A DNA stretch of 64,000 bases from Gammaproteobacteria bacterium (GTDB lineage Bacteria > Pseudomonadota > Gammaproteobacteria > Pseudomonadales > Pseudohongiellaceae). A program made the translations under genes and the position numbers. Below, piece after piece: positions 19,601 to 28,912 of this stretch (the stretch's first letter is position 1; each line of letters opens with the position of its first letter). The notes beneath the pieces were generated by a model that saw only the letters and a list, made by a program, of their open reading frames with translations, was not told the origin of the DNA and searched no databases. Location: positions 124,001 through 188,000 of the forward strand of contig JAQWZF010000018.1 in NCBI GenBank assembly GCA_029253585.1, in the 5' to 3' direction.

Positions 19601-20502
19601 GCGTCCTCACTGGTAATTTCGCGAAACAAGCCGGCAAGAGATGCTCGTTTGAGTATCAGCTCTGCCACGGGGATCTTGTTCTCCATCATCGCCTGATTTA
19701 TCGCTATAGAATCGGCGCCAGAGATTCTGATGTTCAAATAGCCATCTGTGTCGATATCGATTAAATCGGCGCCGCTGATGCCTTCCAATACCTTCCTCGC
19801 AGCTTCCGTTTCCGCCGTCTTTAATTGCAGTATGGTTTGTGTGCTTCCTAACAAATTATTTATGGTGCCGCTATGGCTAATCTTTCCCTTATGCAGTATC
19901 GCTATGTGGCTGCATATCTGCTCCAGGTAGGGGAGTTGATGACTAGATAACAGGAATGTCGTTCCCTGGTCTCGATTCAGTGTGCGAATTAATTCGAGCA
20001 CATCGTCAACACCCTCCGCATCGAGGCCGTTGAACGGCTCGTCCAGTACGACGAGTTCCGGATCTACAAGCAAGGCTTGCGCAATCGACGCGCGGCGTTT
20101 ATTACCCAAGGATAGGTTCTTGATCTTGAAGTCACTAAAGCGACTGATACCCAGGAGTGTCTCCACATCCTCTGTGCTGCGCTTCGGTTTCTCGCATAGC
20201 AGCAGAGCGTGCTCCAGACATTGTCGAACTGTAAGGTTAGGATAGAGGCTTGGGCTGTCAAAAATGGCGACCAGCTTGCCCTTGCTGAGATGGAGCTGTG
20301 GTGGCGGGTATCCTAGTGCTGTGATGCTGCCTGAATTGAAATCCTGTAGGCCGAGTATGCATTCTATTGTTGTAGTCTTGCCGGACCCATTCAGACCGAC
20401 CAGACCATGAATCGAGCCTGTGTCGATTTGCAGGTCAAGATCATCGAGGACGGCGAAGGATCCGTACTTCTTGTTTAGCCCTGTAACGGATAAGGCCTGC
20501 AT
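19597..20502 (-). CDS. ABC transporter ATP-binding protein (ABC-2 exporter type)
   Basis: ATPase of the ABC exporter, 301 residues. Walker A is GLNGSGKTTTIE (about residue 37-48), the signature is LSLGNKRRASIAQAL, Walker B is LVVLDEPFNGLD, and the switch histidine lies in LLSSHQLPYLEQIC. A C-terminal extension of about 80 residues follows, as in CcmA/NosF/DrrA-like ATPases. First gene of the tightly coupled set ATPase-permease-PDZ-VCBS-VCBS; about 100 bp with a perfect stem-loop separates it from the M16 peptidase gene upstream. Confidence 0.92.
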   Translation of the reverse strand: MQALSVTGLNKKYGSFAVLDDLDLQIDTGSIHGLVGLNGSGKTTTIECILGLQDFNSGSITALGYPPPQLHLSKGKLVAIFDSPSLYPNLTVRQCLEHALLLCEKPKRSTEDVETLLGISRFSDFKIKNLSLGNKRRASIAQALLVDPELVVLDEPFNGLDAEGVDDVLELIRTLNRDQGTTFLLSSHQLPYLEQICSHIAILHKGKISHSGTINNLLGSTQTILQLKTAETEAARKVLEGISGADLIDIDTDGYLNIRISGADSIAINQAMMENKIPVAELILKRASLAGLFREITSEDA

Positions 20503-20570
20503 ACGGGGAGATACTCGCTGGTAAGGTAATATCTAAGGACGCAATACTGCTCTAGAGTAACTTCAAGACA

Positions 20571-20597
20571 ATTAGCGATAGCAACGCTATCGCTAAT
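20571..20597. terminator. Perfect 12-bp stem-loop between the M16 peptidase and ABC genes
   Basis: ATTAGCGATAGC and its exact complement are separated by a 3-nt loop, 10 bp after the M16 peptidase stop on the minus strand. No clear T-run follows on that strand, so it is not a classical intrinsic terminator. It could be a processing or stabilising hairpin, a weak terminator, or a protein site. Confidence 0.45.
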
Positions 20598-20606
20598 CCT
20601 GTCATT

Positions 20607-23603
20607 CTAGTCAATGAACAAGTCGTCTATCTGGATTTCTTTGACCGTGCCAAACTCTCCTAGTTCCTCTTCGTCGATAATCGAAAGGTCGCCGACAATT
20701 GAAATTAATTTAGGCCTGTTCTTTACGTGTTCTTGTTGAAAGCTAAGCAAATCATCGAGGCTCGTCGTTTGTAATGCCTGATAGTGTTCTCTTCTAGGAT
20801 CGCCGCTGATGCCGAGGCGTTCCCAACTGCGGACGGCGCCTATTACTTCGCGGAAACTAATCTTTGAGGTTCTGTAGCGATTCATCAGCGACTCGACCGA
20901 GGTGTCAAAACGCTCGCTGGACTCTGGCATATTATCGATTAAGTCGATAAAGGCGCCAAGGGCGTCTACGGTCTTGTCGGTCTGCGTACCTATAGAGCCG
21001 AGCATGATGTTCTCGGCATTCAATCTGCCGCCCTGAGAGTAACGGGCACCTGCCGTATAGGCGAGAGCGCGAGCCTCACGCAGTTCCTGAAAGACAACGC
21101 TGGACATGCCGCTACCAAAATAATTGGTGTAGATGGAAGACGCGAGGCTATCTTCTTCGGCGTACTGGCCATCTGCAAATTCGATGCGAACCTGCGCCTG
21201 CGCAGTCTGTTGGTCCACGACGTAGATTTCTGTCTCATCCAAATTACGCGCGGTGCGGAAGCGGAAGGCAGGAGTATCCTCCAGCTCGCCTGCGATAGGA
21301 TGCTGTCTGTGCAATACTTCGACTAGGCCTTCAAGGGGCATCGAGCCGGTGTAGGTGAGGGTGTGCTTGTAGTTAAGCAGTCCTGCCGGCAACTGCAGTA
21401 GTTCATCCACTGTCGATGCCATTATCTCTTCGCGCGTAAGCGCCTCCAGCATGGGCGATTCTTCACCGTAGCGATTATAAAGAGTCAATGCCCTCGAGAT
21501 TGCAGGCGGAGAACTCTTTTGGTCCTCTCTGGACTTCAGAAGAATGCCTTTCATCTGTTCCAGTGTCTGCTCTTCGGCACTCGGATTTTTAATCAGGTCC
21601 ATGGCGAGCGCTAGCGAGGCCTCGAACTGTTCGTCGAGTCCGGAGATCGAGATGCCCGATGAGTTCTCACCGGCGCCGAAGCGGAAATCGGTGCCCATCT
21701 GGTACCATTCTTTCTGCAGCTCTTCGTTCGTTCTGCTGGTAGTGCCCGCAACATCCATTAAGGCTGCCGCAAGGTTTAGTTTTTCATTCTCCTCTGTGCC
21801 TACCTCTACATTGATCGAAAAGGAAAACAGATCATTAAGAGGATTCGGTGCATAGTAAAGCTGGACGCCGTCGGCAAACTCAATAAGCCGATAGTCGCGG
21901 TCTGCCTCGACGAAGGTTGGCTCGATCTCGTCATATTCCATGGCCAATATGCGAGCCGCAAATTCAGACTGCTGTGACGAATCGATGTTTACCGGATCGA
22001 TCTGTGGCTTCTCTACTTCGGGGATCTCGTTCTTCCCATCGACGCGGTAGACGGCCACATAATCGTTGCCGAAATATTTATTGGCGACATTCACCACGTC
22101 CTGCTTGGTCAGCTCGCTCATGCGATCCAGCTCAGCGACGTGATAATCCCACTCGGCTCCCTGAATGAACGAGTCACGCATCATACTCACGCGAGCCTGA
22201 TTAAATTCCAGGCTGGCCTTCTCGTTCTTCTTGAAGTCATTGATGATCGCCAGAATGATCCAGTCTTCGAATTCGCCGGCCTTGATAATTTCCAGCTGAT
22301 CGAGCAGTAGTTGCTCAACCTCTTCCAGGGTTTGATCCTGTTTTGGAATGCCGTACAGGTTCTGTGAGCCGGCATCGTTTAGAAACAGGGGTGACGAGCC
22401 CGCGCCCGCGACTAGCTGTTGCTGATTGAGATTGAGGTTGATCAGGCCAGCAGTCCGATTATCCAGAATCATATCCAGCAAGATCAGTGCTTCTTTATCT
22501 TCGCTGCCATTGCCGGCGGTGCGAAAGGCGAGCTGCACCTGTTCTTCGCCTGGATATTGTACGGTTCTTCTTTCCGCACCCTGTAAGGGTTCTTCGGCCC
22601 AGGGGCCTACTTGGGGAACCGGTTTTGACTCCCACTTCGCAAATTTACCGCTGATTAGCGCGATAGTTTCTTCGGTATCGATGTCGCCACTCATGAAGAT
22701 GGCCATATTGTTAGGCACATAGTAAGTGTCGTAGTAGTTTTGGATGTACACCAAAGAAGGGTTTTTCAGGTGTTCCACAGTCCCGATAGTGGGTTGCTGT
22801 CCATAGGGGTGAACCTTGTACAGCATCTCATCGATTGCCGTACCGATAAGCCTGTCTTTATTATCTAGTGAACGATTCTTCTCCTCGTACACTGTTTCCA
22901 GTTCGGTGTGGAACAGACGAAAGACGGGGTTAACGAACCTGTCGGATTCGATCTCGGCCCATTGTTGAAGTCGATTCGCAGGAAGTCCAATCTTGTAGAC
23001 GGTCTCTTCGTGCCAGGTATGGGCATTCAGCGCGGTGCCGCCCATATTATTATAGAGTCGGTCCAGTTCTCCCGGTACCGAATACTGTGCGGCTAATTGT
23101 GCCTCATTATTTATCTGGGCATAGATCTCGGCGCGCCGTGCCAAGTCGGTCTCTTCATGATGCTCTTCGTAGAGTTCGACGATTCGATCGAGGTGTGGCT
23201 TCTCCAGGGCGTAGTCCAGGCTGCCCAGGTTCTGATTGCCTTTAAACAGCAGGTGCTCCAAATAATGGGCGAGCCCTGTGCCATCGATGGGGTCGTGCTT
23301 GCTGCCGGCGCGTACTGCTATCTCGGCATAGAATCTTGGCTCTTCGTGATTCTCGGTTAGATAGACGCGCAGTCCGTTATCCAGTTCAAATATCTGTGCG
23401 CCCAGGGGGTCGTTTTCATTGCTGGAGTTGATTCTTCGGTAACCCAGTTCAGCATTGTCTGATTGCTGCGCATTGCTGTCGGCGGGTGTGTTGCTCGCAG
23501 TATTCGTAGAGCTTCCAATGTCGCTGCAGGCAACCAACGTCAGCAGGGAGATTGCGAGAACGCTTTTTAGCGTCCAGTCCCGAGCTGTTCGTAATTCAGT
23601 CAT
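20607..23603 (-). CDS. M16-family zinc metallopeptidase, lipoprotein (pitrilysin/insulinase-like)
   Basis: A 998-residue tandem M16 peptidase. The lipobox is VACS (Cys26), so it should be anchored on the periplasmic face of a membrane. The active site is the inverted zinc motif HYLEH at about residues 108-112, followed about 76 residues later by the ETVYEEK glutamate segment. The second, inactive half from about residue 560 is also present, so length agrees with pitrilysin-type enzymes. Such enzymes degrade small peptides in the periplasm. It precedes the ABC-PDZ-VCBS operon on the same strand and might process peptides handled there, but that is inference. Confidence 0.93.
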   Translation of the reverse strand: MTELRTARDWTLKSVLAISLLTLVACSDIGSSTNTASNTPADSNAQQSDNAELGYRRINSSNENDPLGAQIFELDNGLRVYLTENHEEPRFYAEIAVRAGSKHDPIDGTGLAHYLEHLLFKGNQNLGSLDYALEKPHLDRIVELYEEHHEETDLARRAEIYAQINNEAQLAAQYSVPGELDRLYNNMGGTALNAHTWHEETVYKIGLPANRLQQWAEIESDRFVNPVFRLFHTELETVYEEKNRSLDNKDRLIGTAIDEMLYKVHPYGQQPTIGTVEHLKNPSLVYIQNYYDTYYVPNNMAIFMSGDIDTEETIALISGKFAKWESKPVPQVGPWAEEPLQGAERRTVQYPGEEQVQLAFRTAGNGSEDKEALILLDMILDNRTAGLINLNLNQQQLVAGAGSSPLFLNDAGSQNLYGIPKQDQTLEEVEQLLLDQLEIIKAGEFEDWIILAIINDFKKNEKASLEFNQARVSMMRDSFIQGAEWDYHVAELDRMSELTKQDVVNVANKYFGNDYVAVYRVDGKNEIPEVEKPQIDPVNIDSSQQSEFAARILAMEYDEIEPTFVEADRDYRLIEFADGVQLYYAPNPLNDLFSFSINVEVGTEENEKLNLAAALMDVAGTTSRTNEELQKEWYQMGTDFRFGAGENSSGISISGLDEQFEASLALAMDLIKNPSAEEQTLEQMKGILLKSREDQKSSPPAISRALTLYNRYGEESPMLEALTREEIMASTVDELLQLPAGLLNYKHTLTYTGSMPLEGLVEVLHRQHPIAGELEDTPAFRFRTARNLDETEIYVVDQQTAQAQVRIEFADGQYAEEDSLASSIYTNYFGSGMSSVVFQELREARALAYTAGARYSQGGRLNAENIMLGSIGTQTDKTVDALGAFIDLIDNMPESSERFDTSVESLMNRYRTSKISFREVIGAVRSWERLGISGDPRREHYQALQTTSLDDLLSFQQEHVKNRPKLISIVGDLSIIDEEELGEFGTVKEIQIDDLFID

Positions 23604-23723
23604 ATCTAGACTCCGTAGTGTATAAACATATAAAAATGAGGAGGGCCGTGAATATGGGCCACAAGCCCCCTAATGTAGGTCATTCTAGTTAAAAATGTAA
23701 GTGAGCTGATGTGTCTTAGCGCA

Positions 23724-24737
23724 TTATTGGGGCAGATTTTCAGCTGCTACGCGAGCCTGGGTTATCGAGACTCTGCCGTTGCCGTCTGTCGATGCTTCCA
23801 AAATGATATCCACCCCATTGCCCTGTGCCTCGATAAAGCGATCTAGATGATTCAGTTGTTGTGCATTGAGATCGCCTTGCAGTGTATCTCTAGCGCGATC
23901 GAAGGCGGCGAGTCGCTCGCGGTGCGCGCCGCGCATGCTGCCATCTGCGGCCACCAGTGCGCCCCAATTGGTCTGAGGCGATAAGACTTCTTCAAGCAGG
24001 GCGGTCATCACCCGATTCTGGACGCTGCCGCTGATGGCGCTTCCCGTGCGCAGCAGGGCCTGCTGATAGACTTCACGCAAGGTGTCTTGTTTTAAGAGCT
24101 GATCGTAGAGGCGAAGCTCATCTTGCTGCGCAGCGGTTAACGAATCTTGCATGTTCAGAGCTAGAGCATCTGCCCCAAATACGGACACGGCCTCATCCGG
24201 AGACAGGCTTCCTTCCAGTAATGTGCCTAACATCTGATAGCGCAGGGTGGCGAAGTCTATAAGCGCCTCCATTACCTGCTGCCTCTCAGTACCCGGAATG
24301 CCAAGGGCATTCAGGTAGCTGTCATATAATTTGGGCATGCTTGCGTTTGCCAGTGCCGAGGCATTGGCGGGGTTGGCGAAGGTGGTGAAGGGCGCTCCGC
24401 CTGCAGGGGGTTGGCTCTGTCTCGACTGCGCATCGACTTCGTCTCTTGCCTGTTGCAGCAGTGCTGCATAGTCGGGGTCCACCTGCAGGCGTGTCTCCTG
24501 TAGCGTGGTCGATAGGCCGCTTAACTGGTAGGCGGCGCTCGCCAGTTGTCTATTCAGGTCTGCTATTTCGTTTTCAGATTGGAGGCGCTGCAGAGCACTT
24601 TTTTCAGAAAGTTGCTGAAGTTGAGATTGATAACTCAGGCTCGATTCGACTTGCTGCCGTAGCTGCCGATTCTCGACTATAAGCCAGCCGATGCCAAGCA
24701 GTAGCAATGCGCCCAAGGGTAATGCTGCGTATTTCAT
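23724..24737 (-). CDS. Membrane-anchored coiled-coil protein of unknown function
   Basis: A 337-residue protein with an N-terminal TM anchor (about residues 4-21), then a coiled coil (about 22-90, rich in Gln/Leu/Glu), a low-complexity Gln/Pro/Ala stretch, and a helical C-terminal region with repeated LxxxQxxxLxxY/F patterns. I recognise no family. The VDPDYAALLQQAR segment and later helices resemble the frameshifted protein at 13407-14205, so the two genes form a divergent pair flanking the M16/ABC/PDZ/VCBS block. It lies 120 bp upstream of the M16 gene and is divergent from the TolC-type gene. Confidence 0.65.
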   Translation of the reverse strand: MKYAALPLGALLLLGIGWLIVENRQLRQQVESSLSYQSQLQQLSEKSALQRLQSENEIADLNRQLASAAYQLSGLSTTLQETRLQVDPDYAALLQQARDEVDAQSRQSQPPAGGAPFTTFANPANASALANASMPKLYDSYLNALGIPGTERQQVMEALIDFATLRYQMLGTLLEGSLSPDEAVSVFGADALALNMQDSLTAAQQDELRLYDQLLKQDTLREVYQQALLRTGSAISGSVQNRVMTALLEEVLSPQTNWGALVAADGSMRGAHRERLAAFDRARDTLQGDLNAQQLNHLDRFIEAQGNGVDIILEASTDGNGRVSITQARVAAENLPQ

Positions 24738-25009
24738 TCCTCTGCTTTCCTGTTCTGGATGGTAAACATTCTTCGTTCGCTATTCACTGGCTACAGCGAT
24801 TATTGTCCTTCGATGTGCTCGGGCACAATCCAGTTATTATCCAGATATGTTGAGTTGGTGTAAGTGAGTTGTGAATTGCGCGGCCAGCTATCCTCGAGTT
24901 TAGGGAAAACCGAATAAAAATCAGTTTGTTATCCCACGCGCTGAAATCTCGTCTGGTCGCGTAAAATAAACGGATTCGGCGCAATACAGCGTATAATTCT
25001 CTGCCTGAG

Positions 25010-26743
25010 ATGTTATTAACGGGAAAAGATTACTGCATGTTAGCTAAGCATCTGAAATTATTGATTAAATTCTATTTTTTGCTTTTCAGCGGGAGTGCAT
25101 TGCTGGGCTGTACCAATAATTACTACAGGCAGGATGCGGATCAGGAGAGCTATGAGGCCATAGGTGACAAGACAGACCTCGTTCCCGGCATGAGCGCCAA
25201 TATATGTATCGATGAAGAGAGAATCGTCGATTTAAGCGGATTTCCTACTAATGAGGACAGCTTCGAGTTTCTGGACAATGAGGCTGCCAGTGAGGTTGGG
25301 GCGCATATTCTGCGCCTGAATGCGGCACTGGATCTGGCGTTTCAACACAGCCAGGAATATCAGACGCAGAAAGAGCAGCTGTACCTAGAGGCGCTATCCC
25401 TCACCTTCGATCGCTACAGCTACGTGCCCGTATTTTCAGCAAGAGGCGGCGCAGACTATCAATGGGATGCCGAAGACCAGTTCGTTGCGGACATGCAGGC
25501 CCTGACCGGGATGAGCACGCTTAGCACTAGTGAGGCGGTGAATGCGAATACCAGTCTTGGTGCTCGTTACCTGCTCAAGGGTGGTGGCGCGATTGCTGTG
25601 AATCTGACAAATAATTTTACCCGGTTTCTAACAGGCGATATTAGTGAGCTCGGAACAGGCGCCTTAATCGGATCGTTTACACAGCCGCTGCTGCGAGACT
25701 TCGGTAGCGCCATAGAGACAGAAACACTGATACAGGCGGAGCGCGACCTGCTCTATAGACTCCGGGATTTCACGCGATTTCGTAAGACCTTTGCCGTGCG
25801 TGTGGCCTCTAATTATTACTCCGTATTGCTAAACAGAGAGACCGCGAGAAACAATTACGCGGGCCTGCTCGCTAATAATCTCTCTCTTGAGCGTGAGCGA
25901 GCGTTTCAGGCGGAGGGGCTACGCACCTTGCTGCAAGTAGGGCGACTCGAGCAATCATCTCTGCAGCAAGACCTACGCTGGACCTCATCCATTACTCGCT
26001 ATAAGCGCTCTCTGGATGATTTCAAGCTACTGCTGGGGCTAAACTCGGATGAGAATATCGCCCTCGATGACAATGAAATGATTCTTATAACGGAGACGGG
26101 GATGGATAGCCCCGATCTCAGTCTGGAGCAGGCTATGGAGCTTGCGGTGCAGACCCGTCTGGACCTGTATAACGGGCTGGACCGCGTTCAAGATCGTGCG
26201 CGGAAGATTGAAGTTGCCGCCAATGAGCTCAAACCGGGCTTGGATCTAAGTGTGGTGGCGAGTGTGCCAGGTGCGAACAATGGCAATCTGGGCGAGCTGG
26301 ATTTCGAGAACGCCCTGTATACGACCGGGCTAGAATTTGAGATACCCCTGGATACCAAGTTCGAGCGAAACAACTACCGACGCTCCCTGATAGATTACGA
26401 AGTCGCTACGCGTAACTATCTGCTCGACATGTACAATATCAAGCTGGATGTCGTAGACCTTTGGCGGCGCATGAATCAGGCTAGAAAGAACTATGAGATA
26501 AACCTGACCAGTGTGGAGATAAACGAACGTCGTGTCGAAGAGGCCGAGTTGCGAGCTGAATTGGGGCTTGGAGATATTCAGGATACGGTCGATTCGCAGA
26601 ACGATTTGACCGCCGCACAAACAAGTTTAGTCAGCTCCATCGTAGATCATAATATTGCGAAACTTGAATTCTGGAGAGACTTGGGATTGCTATATGTCGA
26701 TGACAGTGGACAGTGGGAGGAAGGCGTCAATGAGCCAAGATAA
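25010..26743 (+). CDS. TolC-family outer-membrane efflux lipoprotein
   Basis: Outer-membrane channel of a tripartite exporter, 577 residues from ATG 25010; an in-frame ATG at 25037 would start directly before the signal sequence and is equally plausible. The lipobox is LLGC, so it is an acylated OprM-like factor. Long helical repeats (for example FRKTFAVRVASNYYSVLLNRETARNNYAGL, and DVVDLWRRMNQARKNYEINLTSVEINERRVEEAELRAELG) match the OEP family. Its stop overlaps the adaptor gene start by 14 bp, so channel, adaptor, ATPase and permease form one operon. Confidence 0.9.
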   Translation: MLLTGKDYCMLAKHLKLLIKFYFLLFSGSALLGCTNNYYRQDADQESYEAIGDKTDLVPGMSANICIDEERIVDLSGFPTNEDSFEFLDNEAASEVGAHILRLNAALDLAFQHSQEYQTQKEQLYLEALSLTFDRYSYVPVFSARGGADYQWDAEDQFVADMQALTGMSTLSTSEAVNANTSLGARYLLKGGGAIAVNLTNNFTRFLTGDISELGTGALIGSFTQPLLRDFGSAIETETLIQAERDLLYRLRDFTRFRKTFAVRVASNYYSVLLNRETARNNYAGLLANNLSLERERAFQAEGLRTLLQVGRLEQSSLQQDLRWTSSITRYKRSLDDFKLLLGLNSDENIALDDNEMILITETGMDSPDLSLEQAMELAVQTRLDLYNGLDRVQDRARKIEVAANELKPGLDLSVVASVPGANNGNLGELDFENALYTTGLEFEIPLDTKFERNNYRRSLIDYEVATRNYLLDMYNIKLDVVDLWRRMNQARKNYEINLTSVEINERRVEEAELRAELGLGDIQDTVDSQNDLTAAQTSLVSSIVDHNIAKLEFWRDLGLLYVDDSGQWEEGVNEPR

Positions 26744-28859
26744 GTCAAAAGCAGTATCTAAGTTCGATGTTGCTCAGCTTTGGCAGCGAGTCCCAGAGCC
26801 CTTAAGAATTAAGGCGGCACAGTTGAAGTCCAGATTCCTGGCTGCGAAGAAATCTACGCAGTATGCGATCACCGGTTCGGCGGCAGTCTTGGTGCTGCTT
26901 GTGTTTTCGATGGGTGGAAATTCGGATGATCTAGGCAGTGGCAGCATCACCTTTCAGACCAGACGCGGTAATCTGGATATAACCGTATTGGAAGGCGGCT
27001 CGCTGGAAGCGCTGCAGTCTCAGGAAATTCGATCCCGGGTGAAGGGGCGTGAAGGGGTAAAGATTCTCAACATAGTGGAAGAAGGCTATAGAGTTACTCC
27101 GGAAGATGTGACAGCAGGCAAAATTTTGGTCGAGCTCGATACGTCACAGCTGATCGATGAGCAACTCAATCAGGAGATCGCCGTAGAGACGGCGGAAGCA
27201 AGCTACATAGAGCGCAAAGCAGAATACGAAATTCAATTAAATCAAAACATGACGGACCTTAACGATGCGCGACAGGAAGTGCGTTTCGCGAAACTGGATT
27301 TTGAGAAATACCTCGGTGGCAATATCGTCAATGAGATAGTCGAGCAACTAGAGATAGAAGAAAGATTGGCGCTGGCAGAACAGGCCGACCTGAAGGCAGC
27401 GCAACTAGCGGACAAGCCAGCTCTGGATGTGTCTGCCGTTACAGATTCGGCTGCCGGGTCTGCGGAAATGCCCTTCGATCTCGATGCCATGCCGCCAAAG
27501 ATGCAGGAAAGAATTCGTCAGGCGATGGCTGACAATGGCGGCACTCTTCCCGCTGAAATGTTGCAGCGCATGCAAAGCTTTGGTCAGGGCGGATCTCCTC
27601 GCGGCAATCGTGGTAGCCGTGGGAGGCCCGATGGTGCGGCAACAGATACTCCTGTGGAGTCTGGCGCTCGGGTGCCGCGAGGGCCGGAGACTCTATCCCT
27701 GCAAGCCGCTGCGTCAAGCACGACTAGCACTCGAACACTGGATGCCGAACCGAACCTGCTGATGGATGACAGCTATATGGCGATACGGGATCAGCTCGAT
27801 TTTACTCAGTATGCCGACATCAACAAATTGGAAGATGGTGAGGCCAAGCAGCAGCTGCGTAGTCTCCAAGATGGTTTGCAGGTAGCCCAAGAAGAACTGT
27901 TATTAGCGCAGGATCGAATAGCAGGGCAGCGCAGATTGGAAGCGCGCGGTTTCATAACGCCGACGGAATTGGAAGCCGAGGAGCTAAATCTAAACAAGGC
28001 TCGGAATAAAATGGAGCAAGAGGAAACGTCCTTGAAGCTCTATATTCAATACACGTTTCCCAAAGACGCAGAAGAAAGGCTATCGGACTATGAGAACGCG
28101 GTAATGAGTTACCAGCGTCAGGTTAAAGAGAATATTGCAGAGAAGGCGCAGGAGGCTGCTCGCTATAGTTCGGCCGAGCGTAAATATAACCTGGAGCGGG
28201 TAAAGCTCGCGGATGTGAACGAGCAGATCGAACTGGCAACCATCCGTGCGCAGCGGCCCGGTCTCGTCGTCTATGGAGCCTCCAATCAGAATTCGATGCG
28301 CTATCGTAGCAGCTCTCAGGAAGCTATTCAGGAAGGCGCAACGGTTAGAGAGCGGCAGTCGATTCTGACTATTCCAGATATGCGCGAGATGGCGGTCAAG
28401 GTGAATATTCACGAGTCGGCGGTGCAGCGCGTCGCCGTAGGGCAGACGGTCAAGGTGTCGGTAGATGCATTTCCCGATGAGGAATTAACCGGCGTAGTTA
28501 CCAAGGTTGCCGTGGTTGCCGACTCGGCAAATTCATTTATGAACCCGGATCTAAAGGTTTATCCAACCACGATCAAGATCGATGGCACGCACGAATGGCT
28601 GCGACCAGGCATGAGCGCAGAGATCGAAATTCTGGTACGCAGCCTAGAGGATGTGGTCTATATTCCAATACAGGCAGTTACCTATTTCGATGACAAGCGC
28701 GTGGTCTATGTTTCCAATCGTGGCAGACCAGATCGTCGCGAGATCGAAGTAGGCACCTTCTCCGATTCTTTTATCGAAGTGACAAGTGGCTTGGAAGAGG
28801 GTGAGGAAGTCTTGTTGCTTCCACCTCAGCAGAGCCTGAATCAGGCGTCCGGAGGCTAA
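26730..28859 (+). CDS. HlyD/MacA-type periplasmic adaptor with an unusually long insertion
   Basis: Membrane-fusion protein linking the ABC permease to the TolC-type channel, 709 residues from ATG 26730. One TM is at about residues 46-60, then a lipoyl/barrel half, a long helical hairpin, and the C-terminal barrel (MREMAVKVNIHESAVQRVAVGQTVKVSVDAF, ..RPGMSAEIEI). The normal MacA length is near 370-400. Here the hairpin is split by an insertion at about residues 230-345 rich in Gly/Arg/Pro/Ala, including SPRGNRGSRGRPDG. The ATG 26730 start is preferred over an upstream in-frame start at 26655, which lies inside the TolC gene. Confidence 0.87.
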   Translation: MSQDKSKAVSKFDVAQLWQRVPEPLRIKAAQLKSRFLAAKKSTQYAITGSAAVLVLLVFSMGGNSDDLGSGSITFQTRRGNLDITVLEGGSLEALQSQEIRSRVKGREGVKILNIVEEGYRVTPEDVTAGKILVELDTSQLIDEQLNQEIAVETAEASYIERKAEYEIQLNQNMTDLNDARQEVRFAKLDFEKYLGGNIVNEIVEQLEIEERLALAEQADLKAAQLADKPALDVSAVTDSAAGSAEMPFDLDAMPPKMQERIRQAMADNGGTLPAEMLQRMQSFGQGGSPRGNRGSRGRPDGAATDTPVESGARVPRGPETLSLQAAASSTTSTRTLDAEPNLLMDDSYMAIRDQLDFTQYADINKLEDGEAKQQLRSLQDGLQVAQEELLLAQDRIAGQRRLEARGFITPTELEAEELNLNKARNKMEQEETSLKLYIQYTFPKDAEERLSDYENAVMSYQRQVKENIAEKAQEAARYSSAERKYNLERVKLADVNEQIELATIRAQRPGLVVYGASNQNSMRYRSSSQEAIQEGATVRERQSILTIPDMREMAVKVNIHESAVQRVAVGQTVKVSVDAFPDEELTGVVTKVAVVADSANSFMNPDLKVYPTTIKIDGTHEWLRPGMSAEIEILVRSLEDVVYIPIQAVTYFDDKRVVYVSNRGRPDRREIEVGTFSDSFIEVTSGLEEGEEVLLLPPQQSLNQASGG

Positions 28860-28912
28860 GCCTTGCCACCCTATGTATTACTCAGATAAATCCAGCTGCA
28901 AAGAGCCCAGCA

